In this document: piece by piece, positions 44,673 through 52,605 of the stretch | Layout of the letters: the number at the start of each line of letters is the position of its first letter | Position numbering within the stretch: the first letter of the stretch is position 1 | Source of the DNA: Streptomyces camponoticapitis | GTDB lineage: Bacteria > Actinomycetota > Actinomycetes > Streptomycetales > Streptomycetaceae | DNA length: 64,000 bases | Direction: 5' to 3' | NCBI RefSeq assembly: GCF_014646115.1 | Contig: NZ_BMMV01000003.1 | Location: 364,955-428,954, forward strand | Notes under the pieces: model-generated | What the model was told of the DNA's origin: nothing | The model's input: the letters and a program-made list of their open reading frames with translations, nothing else | Databases searched by the model: none | Made by a program: the position numbers and the translations under genes

Positions 44673-45419
44673 ATGAGCGAGCAGCCGACCGCCGCACGTC
44701 GAACAGTGATCGTCACCGGAGGGTCGCGCGGCATCGGCCGGGAGAGCGCGCGGCGCCTGGCGGCCGACGGACACGCCGTCGTCGTCAACTACGCGGGGAA
44801 TCGGGCGGCGGCGGAGGCGACGGTGGCCGCCATCACGGAGGCGGGCGGGACGGCCGTCGCCTTCCGGGCCGATGTGGCGGACGAGGTCGCGGTGTCGGCG
44901 CTGTTCGACGCGGCGGAGGAAGCCTTCGGCGGTGTCGACGTCCTCGTGCACGCGGCGGGTGTCATGTCCGTCACGCCGATGGTCGACACCGAGCTGGACG
45001 CGCTGGACCGGATGCACCGCACCAACATCCGCGGCACGTTCGTGGTCGACCAGCAGGCCGCGCGCCGACTGCGGAACGGCGGGGCGATCGTCAACATCTC
45101 CAGCTCGGTGCTGGGCCTGGCCTTCCCGGGATACACGGCGTACGCGGCCGGCAAGGGCGCGGTCGAGGCGATGACGCTGATCCTGGCCAGGGAGCTGCGC
45201 GGACGGGACATCACCGTCAACGCGGTGGCGCCGGGGCCGACCGTCACGGACCTGTTCCTGGAGGGCAAGGACGAGGAGACCCTCGCGCGGATGGCCACCC
45301 AGGCGCCGCTGGAGCGGCTCGGCCGGCCGGAGGACATCGCCGAGGTCGTCTCCTTCCTCGCCGGACCGGCCCGCTGGGTCAACGGCCAGGTCCTCCGTGC
45401 CAACGGCGGCATCATCTGA
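44673..45419 (+). CDS. Short-chain dehydrogenase/reductase (SDR), classical type
   Basis: 248 aa from ATG 44673 with GGGAGC upstream. NADP(H) motif TVIVTGGSRGIGRESARRLA, then NNAG position as VLVHAAGVMSV, catalytic Ser in GAIVNISSSVLG, and Tyr/Lys in YTAYAAGKGAVEAM; the C-terminus AGPARWVNGQVLRANGG is typical of FabG-like reductases. The substrate is unknown. It is followed by a second SDR and a TetR gene on the same strand, all under sites of one motif. Confidence 0.93.
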   Translation: MSEQPTAARRTVIVTGGSRGIGRESARRLAADGHAVVVNYAGNRAAAEATVAAITEAGGTAVAFRADVADEVAVSALFDAAEEAFGGVDVLVHAAGVMSVTPMVDTELDALDRMHRTNIRGTFVVDQQAARRLRNGGAIVNISSSVLGLAFPGYTAYAAGKGAVEAMTLILARELRGRDITVNAVAPGPTVTDLFLEGKDEETLARMATQAPLERLGRPEDIAEVVSFLAGPARWVNGQVLRANGGII

Positions 45420-45442
45420 CGCCGCCCGTGTCGGGCACCGCA

Positions 45443-45502
45443 CCGATTCGTCCGACACCGATCCGCCCGACACCGATCTGCCCGAAACCGTTCGTCCGAA
45501 CC
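45443..45502. repeat. Four tandem 15-bp repeats between the SDR genes
   Basis: Units start at 45443, 45458, 45473 and 45488; consensus CCGATCCGCCCGACA with a few substitutions in each. They fill the gap between the first SDR stop and the ribosome site (GAGGAG) of the second. They may affect the mRNA between the two cistrons or be a slippage product. Confidence 0.75.
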
Positions 45503-45532
45503 AAATCTTCCGACCGATCGAGGAGTTCCCTG

Positions 45533-46441
45533 ATGAATGACACCGCGAAGACCATTGTGATCACGGGCGCCGGTTCCGGCTTCGGAGCGCTCGCCGCGCG
45601 CTCTCTCGCCCGCGCCGGGCACACCGTCTACGCCGCGATGCGCGACACCACGGGCCGTAACGCGGACCGGGTCGCCGATGCGCGCGCGTACGCCTCCGCG
45701 TACGGGGTGGACCTCCGTACCGTCGAGCTGGACGTGCTCTCCCAGGAGTCCGTCGACGCCGCCACGGCCACCGTGCTGGCCGAGGCCGGCGGGCTCGACG
45801 TGATCGTGCACAACGCGGGGCACATGGTCACCGGGCCCACCGAGGCGTTCACGCCGGAGGAGCTGATGGCCGTCTACGACACGAACGTGCTCGGCACCCA
45901 GCGCGTCAACAGGGCCGTACTGCCTCATCTGCGCGCCCAGCGGCACGGGTTGGTCCTGTGGATCGGTTCCACGTCGAGCCGTGGCGGCACGCCGCCCTAT
46001 CTCGCTCCGTACTTCGCCGCGAAGGCCGCCATGGACTCCCTCGCCGTCTCGTACGCCGCCGAGCTGGCCCGCTTCGGCATCGAGACCAGCATCGTGGTGC
46101 CCGGCTCCTTCACCACCGGCACCAATCACTTCGTCACCGGCGGGCACCCGTCGGAGCGGACCGTCGTCCCCGCCTACGAGGAGCGGTACGCGGGTCTCAT
46201 GGACCAGGTCGCGCTGCGCCTGGCCGAGCTCGCGCCGGCCGACGCGGACGTGTCGCAGGTCGCCGACGCCATCGTCGCGGTCGTGAACGCCCCGTACGGC
46301 ACGCGGCCGTTCAGGGTCCATGTGGACCCGGTGAACGACGGCTCCGAAGAGGTCAGCCGGGTGGCGGACCGGATAAGGGCCGAGTTCCTCACCCGTATCG
46401 GGCTGGCCGACCTCCTCGCTCCGGGTGTCGCTCCGTCGTGA
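45533..46441 (+). CDS. Short-chain dehydrogenase/reductase, second copy
   Basis: 302 aa from ATG 45533 with GAGGAG upstream. Cofactor motif TIVITGAGSGFGALAARSLA, DVIVHNAGHMVTG, catalytic Ser in LVLWIGSTSSRGG, Tyr/Lys in LAPYFAAKAAMDSL. A C-terminal extension of about 60 residues (RPFRVHVDPVNDGSEEV) is characteristic of retinol-dehydrogenase-like SDRs. It is not a recent duplicate of the first SDR; identity is mainly in motifs. Probably co-transcribed with it. Confidence 0.93.
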   Translation: MNDTAKTIVITGAGSGFGALAARSLARAGHTVYAAMRDTTGRNADRVADARAYASAYGVDLRTVELDVLSQESVDAATATVLAEAGGLDVIVHNAGHMVTGPTEAFTPEELMAVYDTNVLGTQRVNRAVLPHLRAQRHGLVLWIGSTSSRGGTPPYLAPYFAAKAAMDSLAVSYAAELARFGIETSIVVPGSFTTGTNHFVTGGHPSERTVVPAYEERYAGLMDQVALRLAELAPADADVSQVADAIVAVVNAPYGTRPFRVHVDPVNDGSEEVSRVADRIRAEFLTRIGLADLLAPGVAPS

Positions 46442-46454
46442 GTAACAGCGCTAC
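46442..46454. promoter_or_regulatory. Third site of the SDR/TetR operator motif
   Basis: GTAACAGCGCTAC matches, with one mismatch, the reverse complement of the site at 44540-44552. It begins one base after the stop codon of the second SDR and lies 26 bp before the TetR start, consistent with autoregulation. Confidence 0.6.
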
Positions 46455-46479
46455 GGAGCCCTTGATACGGTCGTCCGCC

Positions 46480-47232
46480 ATGAGCACACGAGCACGGATC
46501 CTCGAAGTCGCGGCACGACTGGTCGCCGAGTCGCCCGACGGGGACGTCTCCACCCGGGCCGTGTGCGACGCCGCGCAGGTGGGTGCCCCGGCGCTCTACC
46601 GGCACTTCGGCGACAAGGAAGGGCTGCTGTCCGCGGTCGTGGACTACGGCTTCGACAAGTATCTGGAGACCAAGCGGGAGCGGACGCCGCAGGACGATCC
46701 CATCGAGGATCTGCGCAACGGCTGGGACAGCCATGTCGAGTTCGCGCTGGGCAACCCGAATCTGTACCGGCTGATGTACTCCCCCGCGATGCGTACGCCC
46801 CCGGCGGCGGCCCTGGAGTCGCACGAGATCCTCACCAGGGATCTTCGGCGGGCCGCGGCGGACGGCAAGTTGAGTCTGGCGCCCGAGGCCGCTGCCCAGG
46901 TCGTCATGTCGGCCAACGTCGGGGTGGCGCTGATGCTGGTCGCCCGCCCCTCGACCTTCACCGACAGGGACACCTCCCGGCGGGTCCGTGACGCCGTGCA
47001 CGCCACCGTCTTCACCCCGGAAGTGATGGCGGAGCGCGCCGACCGGCCCGCGAAGAGGACTCAGCTGCCCGCGGCGGCCGCCCAGTTGAACGTCCTGCTG
47101 GGGCAGTCGGGTGAGTCGGGGCTCAGCACCGCCGAGAAGGCCCTGATGACGGAGTGGCTGCGCCGGCTCTCCACCACTTCGGCGGGCTCGACGGCCTCGA
47201 CGGCGTCGACGCTCGCCGCGGACGACGGGTAG
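46480..47232 (+). CDS. TetR-family regulator of the SDR genes
   Basis: 250 aa from ATG 46480 (MSTRARILEVAARLVAESPD). Helix-turn-helix: VSTRAVCDAAQVGAPALYRHF followed by GDKEGLLSAVVDYGF. The ligand domain includes NPNLYRLMYSPAM and AANVGVALMLVARPS-type helices. It ends in a Ser/Thr/Ala tail (TTSAGSTASTASTLA). Same strand as the two SDR genes and flanked by their operator motif, so it is probably their repressor and its own. Confidence 0.9.
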   Translation: MSTRARILEVAARLVAESPDGDVSTRAVCDAAQVGAPALYRHFGDKEGLLSAVVDYGFDKYLETKRERTPQDDPIEDLRNGWDSHVEFALGNPNLYRLMYSPAMRTPPAAALESHEILTRDLRRAAADGKLSLAPEAAAQVVMSANVGVALMLVARPSTFTDRDTSRRVRDAVHATVFTPEVMAERADRPAKRTQLPAAAAQLNVLLGQSGESGLSTAEKALMTEWLRRLSTTSAGSTASTASTLAADDG

Positions 47233-47284
47233 CGGTTCAGGCACCCCGTCGGGACCCCGTCGGCGCGTGTCCCGCAGCCGCGGG

Positions 47285-48025
47285 TCAGGTGGGCAGATCC
47301 GCGCAGGTGTCCGAGGCGGGGAGCTCGTCCGCCAGAAATACCGTCTGCGCCATCATCCTGTAGCCGGTCATCTTCTCGCGGAACGTCTCGACGGACTCCT
47401 CGGGGTGCACGGAATCGATCACCGCGTGCTCGCCGACGGCGTTGAACTGGTGGCTCACACCGCGCGGGATCTGCATGTCCACGAAGGAGCAGGGCGGCAC
47501 CACCAGGTTGAAGCGGGTCCGCACCACACCCGGCGGAGTGTCGGGCAGCGTGTCCTCGAAGCAGCGCAGGGTGAAGGGAGTCACCCCGGTGACACCGGTG
47601 GTCTCGAACGGGGAGAGGCTGCTCACCCGGATCCGCGTATCCGGGCCCGTCATCATCCGCACGAATCGCAGACCGGTATGCATATGCATACGGGAGCAGA
47701 CCCCGCGCTCCTCCACATTGTAGAAATCCATCAGATAACGGTCCGCGAAGAAGTCGTCGAAGGGCGCTTCGAGCATATAGACGTCGCCCTCCTCGAAAGT
47801 CTGGAAACGGGTTATCCCGTCCTTGTCCGTCGTGGTCGCCGATTCGCTTCTCTTCGCGTCTCTCACGACCTTTGTAAAGGCTGTCACCACGGCGAGGGCG
47901 ATGTCCGGCGGGAGTTGAAGGACCGGCGTGACCACGTTCCTCGCGGCGTCCCTGAATTCGGCGACGTCGTGGACCTCGTTCTCCGCGTTCGCCTCACGTT
48001 TCATTCGCGTACCGGAATTGGACAT
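47285..48025 (-). CDS. Cupin-like protein of unknown function
   Basis: 246 aa from ATG 48025 (MSNSGTRMKREANAENEVHD). The central block RMHMHTGLRFVRMMTG followed by FVDMQIPRGVSHQFNAVGEH places His residues as in a cupin barrel (HxH, then a distal His), so a metal site is likely. The N-terminal 80 residues are helical with LQLPPDIALAVVTAFTK. Third-position GC is a little lower than in its neighbours. It is divergent from the QLYY/Toprim-like gene pair, with only 83 bp between the start codons, so a shared promoter region is likely. I do not recognise the family. Confidence 0.7.
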   Translation of the reverse strand: MSNSGTRMKREANAENEVHDVAEFRDAARNVVTPVLQLPPDIALAVVTAFTKVVRDAKRSESATTTDKDGITRFQTFEEGDVYMLEAPFDDFFADRYLMDFYNVEERGVCSRMHMHTGLRFVRMMTGPDTRIRVSSLSPFETTGVTGVTPFTLRCFEDTLPDTPPGVVRTRFNLVVPPCSFVDMQIPRGVSHQFNAVGEHAVIDSVHPEESVETFREKMTGYRMMAQTVFLADELPASDTCADLPT

Positions 48026-48108
48026 CTGAATCAAGCTCCGTCGTCTAGGATCTGTCCGTTCGACACAACGAAACCATGTGCTTCTCATGGCAGTTGGAGG
48101 GGGCCGCC

Positions 48109-49182
48109 GTGATCTGCCCGCACTGTGGCAAGGACGCTCGCTACCGGGACCGAGGGAACGGGATGTGCCCGGTCTGCAAGCGCGCGTTCGCCCTCGAACC
48201 GAGAGAGAACAGGCTCCGCCTGCACGACGTCCGGATGCGGAAGCTCATCGGTAAGCTCGGCAACGGTGAAGGGCTGCGCTACACGCCCACCCAGCTCTAC
48301 TACGCGGCCGCTCGCAACCGGACTCCCGCCAAAAAAAGCACGTACGGATTCACCGCCGTCGTCCTGCTGGTGCTCGGGGCGATGGCCTCGTGGGTGATCA
48401 TCGGCTCCTCGGGGTTCAACCCGTATGTGATCGCGGTCACGCTCACCGCCACGGGTGCCTACGTCGTACTGGTTCTCGTGCTGACGATCCGCGGCGCCCG
48501 CCGCGCCAAGAGGGAGGGCCGGGTCGATGTGCCGATGTCCTTCGGCGACTTCAAGACCTCGGTGATAGACCGCTGGACCGCCGTCTACGACAAGCCCCCG
48601 ACAGGGCTGGCGCCCGAGGGGAACAGGATGTACCCCATGGTCCCGGGCGGCCGGGCGCCGAAGCTGGTGCTCCTCTGTCCCGACTCCACCGTGCTGGCCT
48701 GCCTCATGCTGAACGGCGCGCACGAGAAGCACTCCCTCGCCCTGGCGCAGTCCGTGCACCAGCTCGCGAGGATACCCGGCGACCCGGATCCGTCCGGGGG
48801 CGCCGGCCCGGTGGGGATAGTCCTGCACGACGCCAGCCCGGCGGGGCTCGCGTTCGCGTCGGCGGCCAGGGCCGCGCTCGGCGACCGGGTGGTGGTCGCC
48901 GGGATGCTGCCGCGCACCGTGAAGGACAACCCCCACGCCGTACGGCTGAGAAGTCCGCTGGCTCCCGCGGATCGGGACGCCATCCGGGCCGCGGCGTCGC
49001 GGTTGACCGAGGCGGAGGCCGACTGGCTGTCCCGCGGCTGGTGGTCGCCGATCGCCTCCGTGACGCCCGCGAAGCTGCTGGCCGTGGTCGCGCGGGCGGT
49101 GGACCGGGCGGAGGGGATAGCCGACCCCGACCTGGGGCGTGCTCAGCAGGTCGGGTTCCTCACGTGGCCGACGGCGTCATGA
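48109..49182 (+). CDS. Zinc-ribbon membrane protein with QLYY motif and Toprim-like C-terminal domain
   Basis: 357 aa from GTG 48109 behind GGAGGGGG. Residues 1-28 form a zinc ribbon with two Cys pairs (CPHCGKDARYR, CPVCKRAF). A QLYY block follows (GLRYTPTQLYYAAARNR, about 56-72), then two membrane helices (about 79-98 and 105-127). A cytoplasmic C-terminal domain contains APKLVLLCPDSTVLACL, GIVLHDASPAGLAFASA and the end QQVGFLTWPTAS. The next gene repeats the QLYY block, the strand with C-x-S/D, the L-H-D-A-S-x-x-G-L motif and the F-L-x-W-P-T-A end without the ribbon and helices, so the two are paralogues. The stop overlaps the next ATG (ATGA). No named family is recognised. Confidence 0.82.
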   Translation: MICPHCGKDARYRDRGNGMCPVCKRAFALEPRENRLRLHDVRMRKLIGKLGNGEGLRYTPTQLYYAAARNRTPAKKSTYGFTAVVLLVLGAMASWVIIGSSGFNPYVIAVTLTATGAYVVLVLVLTIRGARRAKREGRVDVPMSFGDFKTSVIDRWTAVYDKPPTGLAPEGNRMYPMVPGGRAPKLVLLCPDSTVLACLMLNGAHEKHSLALAQSVHQLARIPGDPDPSGGAGPVGIVLHDASPAGLAFASAARAALGDRVVVAGMLPRTVKDNPHAVRLRSPLAPADRDAIRAAASRLTEAEADWLSRGWWSPIASVTPAKLLAVVARAVDRAEGIADPDLGRAQQVGFLTWPTAS

Positions 49183-50183
49183 GCGACGCGGGCCACCTCA
49201 CGGACGCGGACACGGGCCGCGCGGGGGAGAGCGGGCACGGGGACATGGACCACGCGACGGCCCCCGGGCACACAGGACAGGCCGGACAGGCCGGACAGGC
49301 GGGGCAGATACGGCAGGCCATCCTCGACCGCGTACTGCGTACGGCGGCCGAGAAGGCCGCCGCACCCGGTCAACTGCGCTTCACCGAGAGGCAGTTGTAC
49401 TACGAGGTGTGCCGGGTGCTGCTGCCGTGGCACCGGGCGCCCCGGCGTACGCACTTCACGTCGGCACCCGCGCTGACCTACACGGCCTTCCGGGGCGCGC
49501 TGCACCGCCTCGGCCCGGACACGGTGGACGGCCTCCTGCCGCCCGTTGTCCCCGGCCCCCCTCGGCCGGCCGGCCGGCACACCCCGGAACCCGACCTGTT
49601 CGACTACGGCCTGCCGAGGCTGCTGGTGTGCGAGTCCGACGACATCGCCGCCATGCTGCGGGCCAACGGGGTGCCGATGGAGTCGGCATGCCCCGTCTAC
49701 GGCGCCTCCGAACTGCCCCTTGATACACGGGTGTTGAGGATGCTCTCGCTGGCCGAGCGGGCGACGGTCTACCTTCTGCACGACGCGAGCGCGCACGGGC
49801 TCACCTTCCCCGCGCGGTTCGCCCGCTCCGTCGACGTACCGGACGGGGTGCGGGTCGTCCCGCTGGGGCTGCGGCCCCGGCAGGCGGGGGCGCTCCATCT
49901 GGTCCACGGCCGCGGTCCGGCGTACGCGGCGATACCCGGCCATTGGCCGGCCCCGGCTGCCGCCTCCGGTGCCGGAGCCGCTCCGGGGCTCGCGTCCGCC
50001 CTCAGCCGCTGGGAGCGCGACTGGCTGCGGCGCGGCAGATACGTGGAGCTGGCCGCCGTGAACCCGGCGTCACTGATCCGTACGGTGCACCGTCTCGTAC
50101 GGGAAGTGCGCGCGCCCCGCTCGCAGTTGACCGAACTTCGTCAGGTACGCCGGGCGGGTTTCCTGAGCTGGCCCACCGCATGA
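49179..50183 (+). CDS. Soluble paralogue with RQLYY motif and Toprim-like motifs
   Basis: 334 aa from ATG 49179, overlapping the preceding stop by four bases. A Gly/Gln repeat (GQAGQAGQAGQ) ends a disordered N-terminus of about 45 residues. Then QLRFTERQLYYEVCRVLLPW, a winged-helix-like stretch (LTYTAFRGALHRLGPDTVDG), RLLVCESDDIAAMLRANG with a conserved Glu, TVYLLHDASAHGLTFPARFA, and the end RRAGFLSWPTA. The order T-x-R-Q-L-Y-Y, then hhhhCE, then D-A-S-x-x-G recalls Spo11/topoisomerase VI A (5Y-CAP plus Toprim), with the second Asp of DxD replaced by Ser. This resemblance is inferred from short motifs only. Confidence 0.82.
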   Translation: MSDAGHLTDADTGRAGESGHGDMDHATAPGHTGQAGQAGQAGQIRQAILDRVLRTAAEKAAAPGQLRFTERQLYYEVCRVLLPWHRAPRRTHFTSAPALTYTAFRGALHRLGPDTVDGLLPPVVPGPPRPAGRHTPEPDLFDYGLPRLLVCESDDIAAMLRANGVPMESACPVYGASELPLDTRVLRMLSLAERATVYLLHDASAHGLTFPARFARSVDVPDGVRVVPLGLRPRQAGALHLVHGRGPAYAAIPGHWPAPAAASGAGAAPGLASALSRWERDWLRRGRYVELAAVNPASLIRTVHRLVREVRAPRSQLTELRQVRRAGFLSWPTA

Positions 50184-50194
50184 GAGGAACCGCA

Positions 50195-50707
50195 GTGCCG
50201 CAGCCGCAGAGGCGGGAGATCACCTACAGCGACGAGCTGCTCGCCGACCGCACGGTCCACCGGCGCTACTCGGACGGCCGCCAGGAGTGGCGCAGCGCCG
50301 ACAGCGCGAGCCGTCGCATCGTGCGGTGGCGCAACGAACGCGGTCATACGGGCAGCGACGAGCTGCTGGGCCGGCGGATCGTCAAGCGGGTGTACGGGGA
50401 CGGGCGCCCGGCGATCTACGGCAGGGAGGCCGGGTACGGCCGCACGCTGTGGAGCGACGGGGTGCTGACGGTGAACCGGACGTCGTTCGGCGGTCGGCTG
50501 GGCACCGTCCTGGGCGCGGTGACCGCTGGCGCCGTTTTTGGCACGCTGGCCGTGCCCCCGACCTCTCTCACCCCGGAAGAGGAGGAGGAGATGCGCCGCC
50601 AGGCCGAGGCGAGCGCGTCGGGCGGCGACGGTGGAGGGGGCGCCGGGGACTCCGCTTACGGGGACTGGGACGACGGTTCCGCCGACAGCGACGACGACTT
50701 CGGCTGA
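50195..50707 (+). CDS. Small repeat protein with membrane helix and acidic tail
   Basis: 170 aa from GTG 50195, which has AGAGGA seven bases upstream; ATG 50180, overlapping the previous stop, would add five residues. Two internal repeats read YSDELLADRTVHRRYSDGRQ and GSDELLGRRIVKRVYGDGRP, each a short beta-rich unit, followed by a third weaker YGRTLWSDGVLTVNR. A probable membrane helix (LGTVLGAVTAGAVFGTLAV) precedes an acidic, Gly/Ser/Asp-rich tail ending SDDDFG. No family recognised. It stands inside the gene run 48109-54435 and probably works with its neighbours. Confidence 0.72.
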   Translation: MPQPQRREITYSDELLADRTVHRRYSDGRQEWRSADSASRRIVRWRNERGHTGSDELLGRRIVKRVYGDGRPAIYGREAGYGRTLWSDGVLTVNRTSFGGRLGTVLGAVTAGAVFGTLAVPPTSLTPEEEEEMRRQAEASASGGDGGGGAGDSAYGDWDDGSADSDDDFG

Positions 50708-50747
50708 GCCGGGGACGGCGCGGGATCACGAGAGGAAAGAGGACGCG

Positions 50748-52496
50748 ATGTCCCGCTGGTGTGCGTGTCTGACCGCCGACGACCCGGCCGGGCAGGTGGC
50801 GGCCATGGGTGGCCGGCCCCTGCCGACGCGGCCGGGGCACCACGCGCTGGGCCTGCTCGACGGACCCGGCGCCGCCGAAGGACCGTACCGGGCGGGCGAC
50901 GTGTACGCGATCGGCGAGGTCACGCTCCACAACGCGCCCGAACTCCGCGCCCGGCTCGGTTCGGCCGGTGCCGAGGACATCCCCGGCGACTGCCCGGACG
51001 GCGAGCTGCTCCTGCGCGCCTATGTCACGTTCGGCGCCGCCGGACTGGCCGCCGCCGACGGCATGTTCGCCCTCGCCATCGTCGAACGGGACGAACTCGT
51101 CCTCGTACGCGACCACATGGGCGCCCGCACCCTCTTCCACGCCCGCGCCGGCACCGGCGAACGGGCCGCGTGGGCGGCCTCCACCTCCCTGCGGGCGCTC
51201 CAGCGCTGGCCCGCGCTCGACACCGGGCTGCATCTGCCGGCGGTCAGGTCGTTCCTCACGTTCGCGTATCTCCCCGGCAGGGAGACCCTGTTGCGCGGGA
51301 TCCACGAGGTGCTGCCGGGCCGGTGCGTACGGCTGAAGGCGGACGGTTCCACGGTGGAGGAGACGTACTGGGAGCCGGCCGAGGCGGTCGACGAGCGCCC
51401 GGCGCCCGAACACGCCCGGGAACTGCGCGAGTTGCTGGAATCGGCCACCGCGCGGCGGCTGCCGGTCGCCGAACCGGTCGGCGTGCTGCTCTCCGGCGGT
51501 GTCGACAGCAGCCTGGTCACCGCGCTCGCCGCCAAACTGCACGACCAGGCCGTCCGGTCGTACTCGATCAGCTTCGGCGGCGACGCCCCGAACGAACTCG
51601 CCTACTCCGGACTGGTCGCCGCCCACTGCCACACCGAGCACCAGATCCTGACCGTGCCGGGCGAGGCGGTCGCGGCGCGGCTGCCGGAGACCGTAGCGCT
51701 GCTGGACAGTCCGGTCGGCGACCCGCTCACCGTGCCCAACCTGATGCTCGCCGAGGCGGTCGCGGCGGACGGTATGAGCGTGGTGCTCAACGGGGAGGGC
51801 GGCGACCCGGTCTTCGGGGGCCCCAAGAACCTGCCGATGCTCATCCACGAGCTGCTGCGCGAGGAGGCGGGCGTGGACTCCCGGGCACGGGCCTACGTGG
51901 ACTCGTACCGCAAGTGCCACGCCGACCTGCCCGTCCTGCTCACGCCGGGCGTACTGGCCGAGCTGGCGGACGCGCCGCCGGTGACGGATCTGCTGGCGCC
52001 GTATCTGGAGCAGGGCCGGATGAGCGGCCTGCTCAACCAGTTGCTGCACACCAACCTGCGGACCAAGGGCGCCCACCACATCCTCACCAAGGTGGAGCGC
52101 ATCACCGCCTCGCAGGGGCTGGAGGGCCGCGCCCCGCTGTTCGACCGCGCGGTCGTCGACCACGCGTTCCGCGTGCCGCCCCGGCTGAAGCTCGCCGGGA
52201 CGAGCGAGAAGTGGATCCTCAAGGAGGCGGTACGGGACCTGCTGCCGCCGACGATCGTGGACCGGCCCAAGAGCGGGATGCGGGTACCGGTCCAGCAGTG
52301 GCTGGACGGGCCTCTGCGCGAGCTGGGCCACGACCTGCTGCTCGGCAGATCGGCGCGGGCCCGTGGGCTGTTCCGTGAAGACACGATCCGGTCCTGGCTC
52401 CGGAGGGAGGGGACGCTGCTGCCGCGCCAGGGAGGCAAGTTGTGGCTGGTCCTCACGCTGGAGCTGTGGCTGCGCTCCTTCGAGGTCGGGACGTAA
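50748..52496 (+). CDS. Asparagine-synthetase-like protein with degenerate glutaminase half
   Basis: 582 aa from ATG 50748 with GAGGAAAGAGG upstream. The C-terminal ATP-pyrophosphatase domain is intact: VGVLLSGGVDSSLVTALAAK, VLNGEGGDPVFGG, LEGRAPLFDRAVVDHAF, SEKWILKEAVRDLLP. The N-terminal Ntn domain keeps its shape (ELLLRAYVTFGAAGLAAADG, VRDHMGARTLFHA), but the start reads MSRWCACL, so no Cys follows Met directly, and the N-G-E motif reads IGEVTLHN. Glutamine hydrolysis is therefore doubtful. Such proteins can amidate or cyclise substrates with other nitrogen donors. No RiPP precursor or other biosynthetic gene is seen nearby. Confidence 0.9.
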   Translation: MSRWCACLTADDPAGQVAAMGGRPLPTRPGHHALGLLDGPGAAEGPYRAGDVYAIGEVTLHNAPELRARLGSAGAEDIPGDCPDGELLLRAYVTFGAAGLAAADGMFALAIVERDELVLVRDHMGARTLFHARAGTGERAAWAASTSLRALQRWPALDTGLHLPAVRSFLTFAYLPGRETLLRGIHEVLPGRCVRLKADGSTVEETYWEPAEAVDERPAPEHARELRELLESATARRLPVAEPVGVLLSGGVDSSLVTALAAKLHDQAVRSYSISFGGDAPNELAYSGLVAAHCHTEHQILTVPGEAVAARLPETVALLDSPVGDPLTVPNLMLAEAVAADGMSVVLNGEGGDPVFGGPKNLPMLIHELLREEAGVDSRARAYVDSYRKCHADLPVLLTPGVLAELADAPPVTDLLAPYLEQGRMSGLLNQLLHTNLRTKGAHHILTKVERITASQGLEGRAPLFDRAVVDHAFRVPPRLKLAGTSEKWILKEAVRDLLPPTIVDRPKSGMRVPVQQWLDGPLRELGHDLLLGRSARARGLFREDTIRSWLRREGTLLPRQGGKLWLVLTLELWLRSFEVGT

Positions 52497-52605
52497 CGGA
52501 GCGGCGCCCGGCGCATCGGGGCGTGACAAGGCGGGGAGAGCGCGAGGTCGGAGGAGTCGCCCCGCCCCCCGGCGCCCATGGAGACGGTGCATATCCTGCC
52601 GTGCC

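Noticed and set aside
45443..45502. Possible CRISPR or integron repeats
   Set aside because: Head-to-tail 15-bp units without spacers or associated genes.
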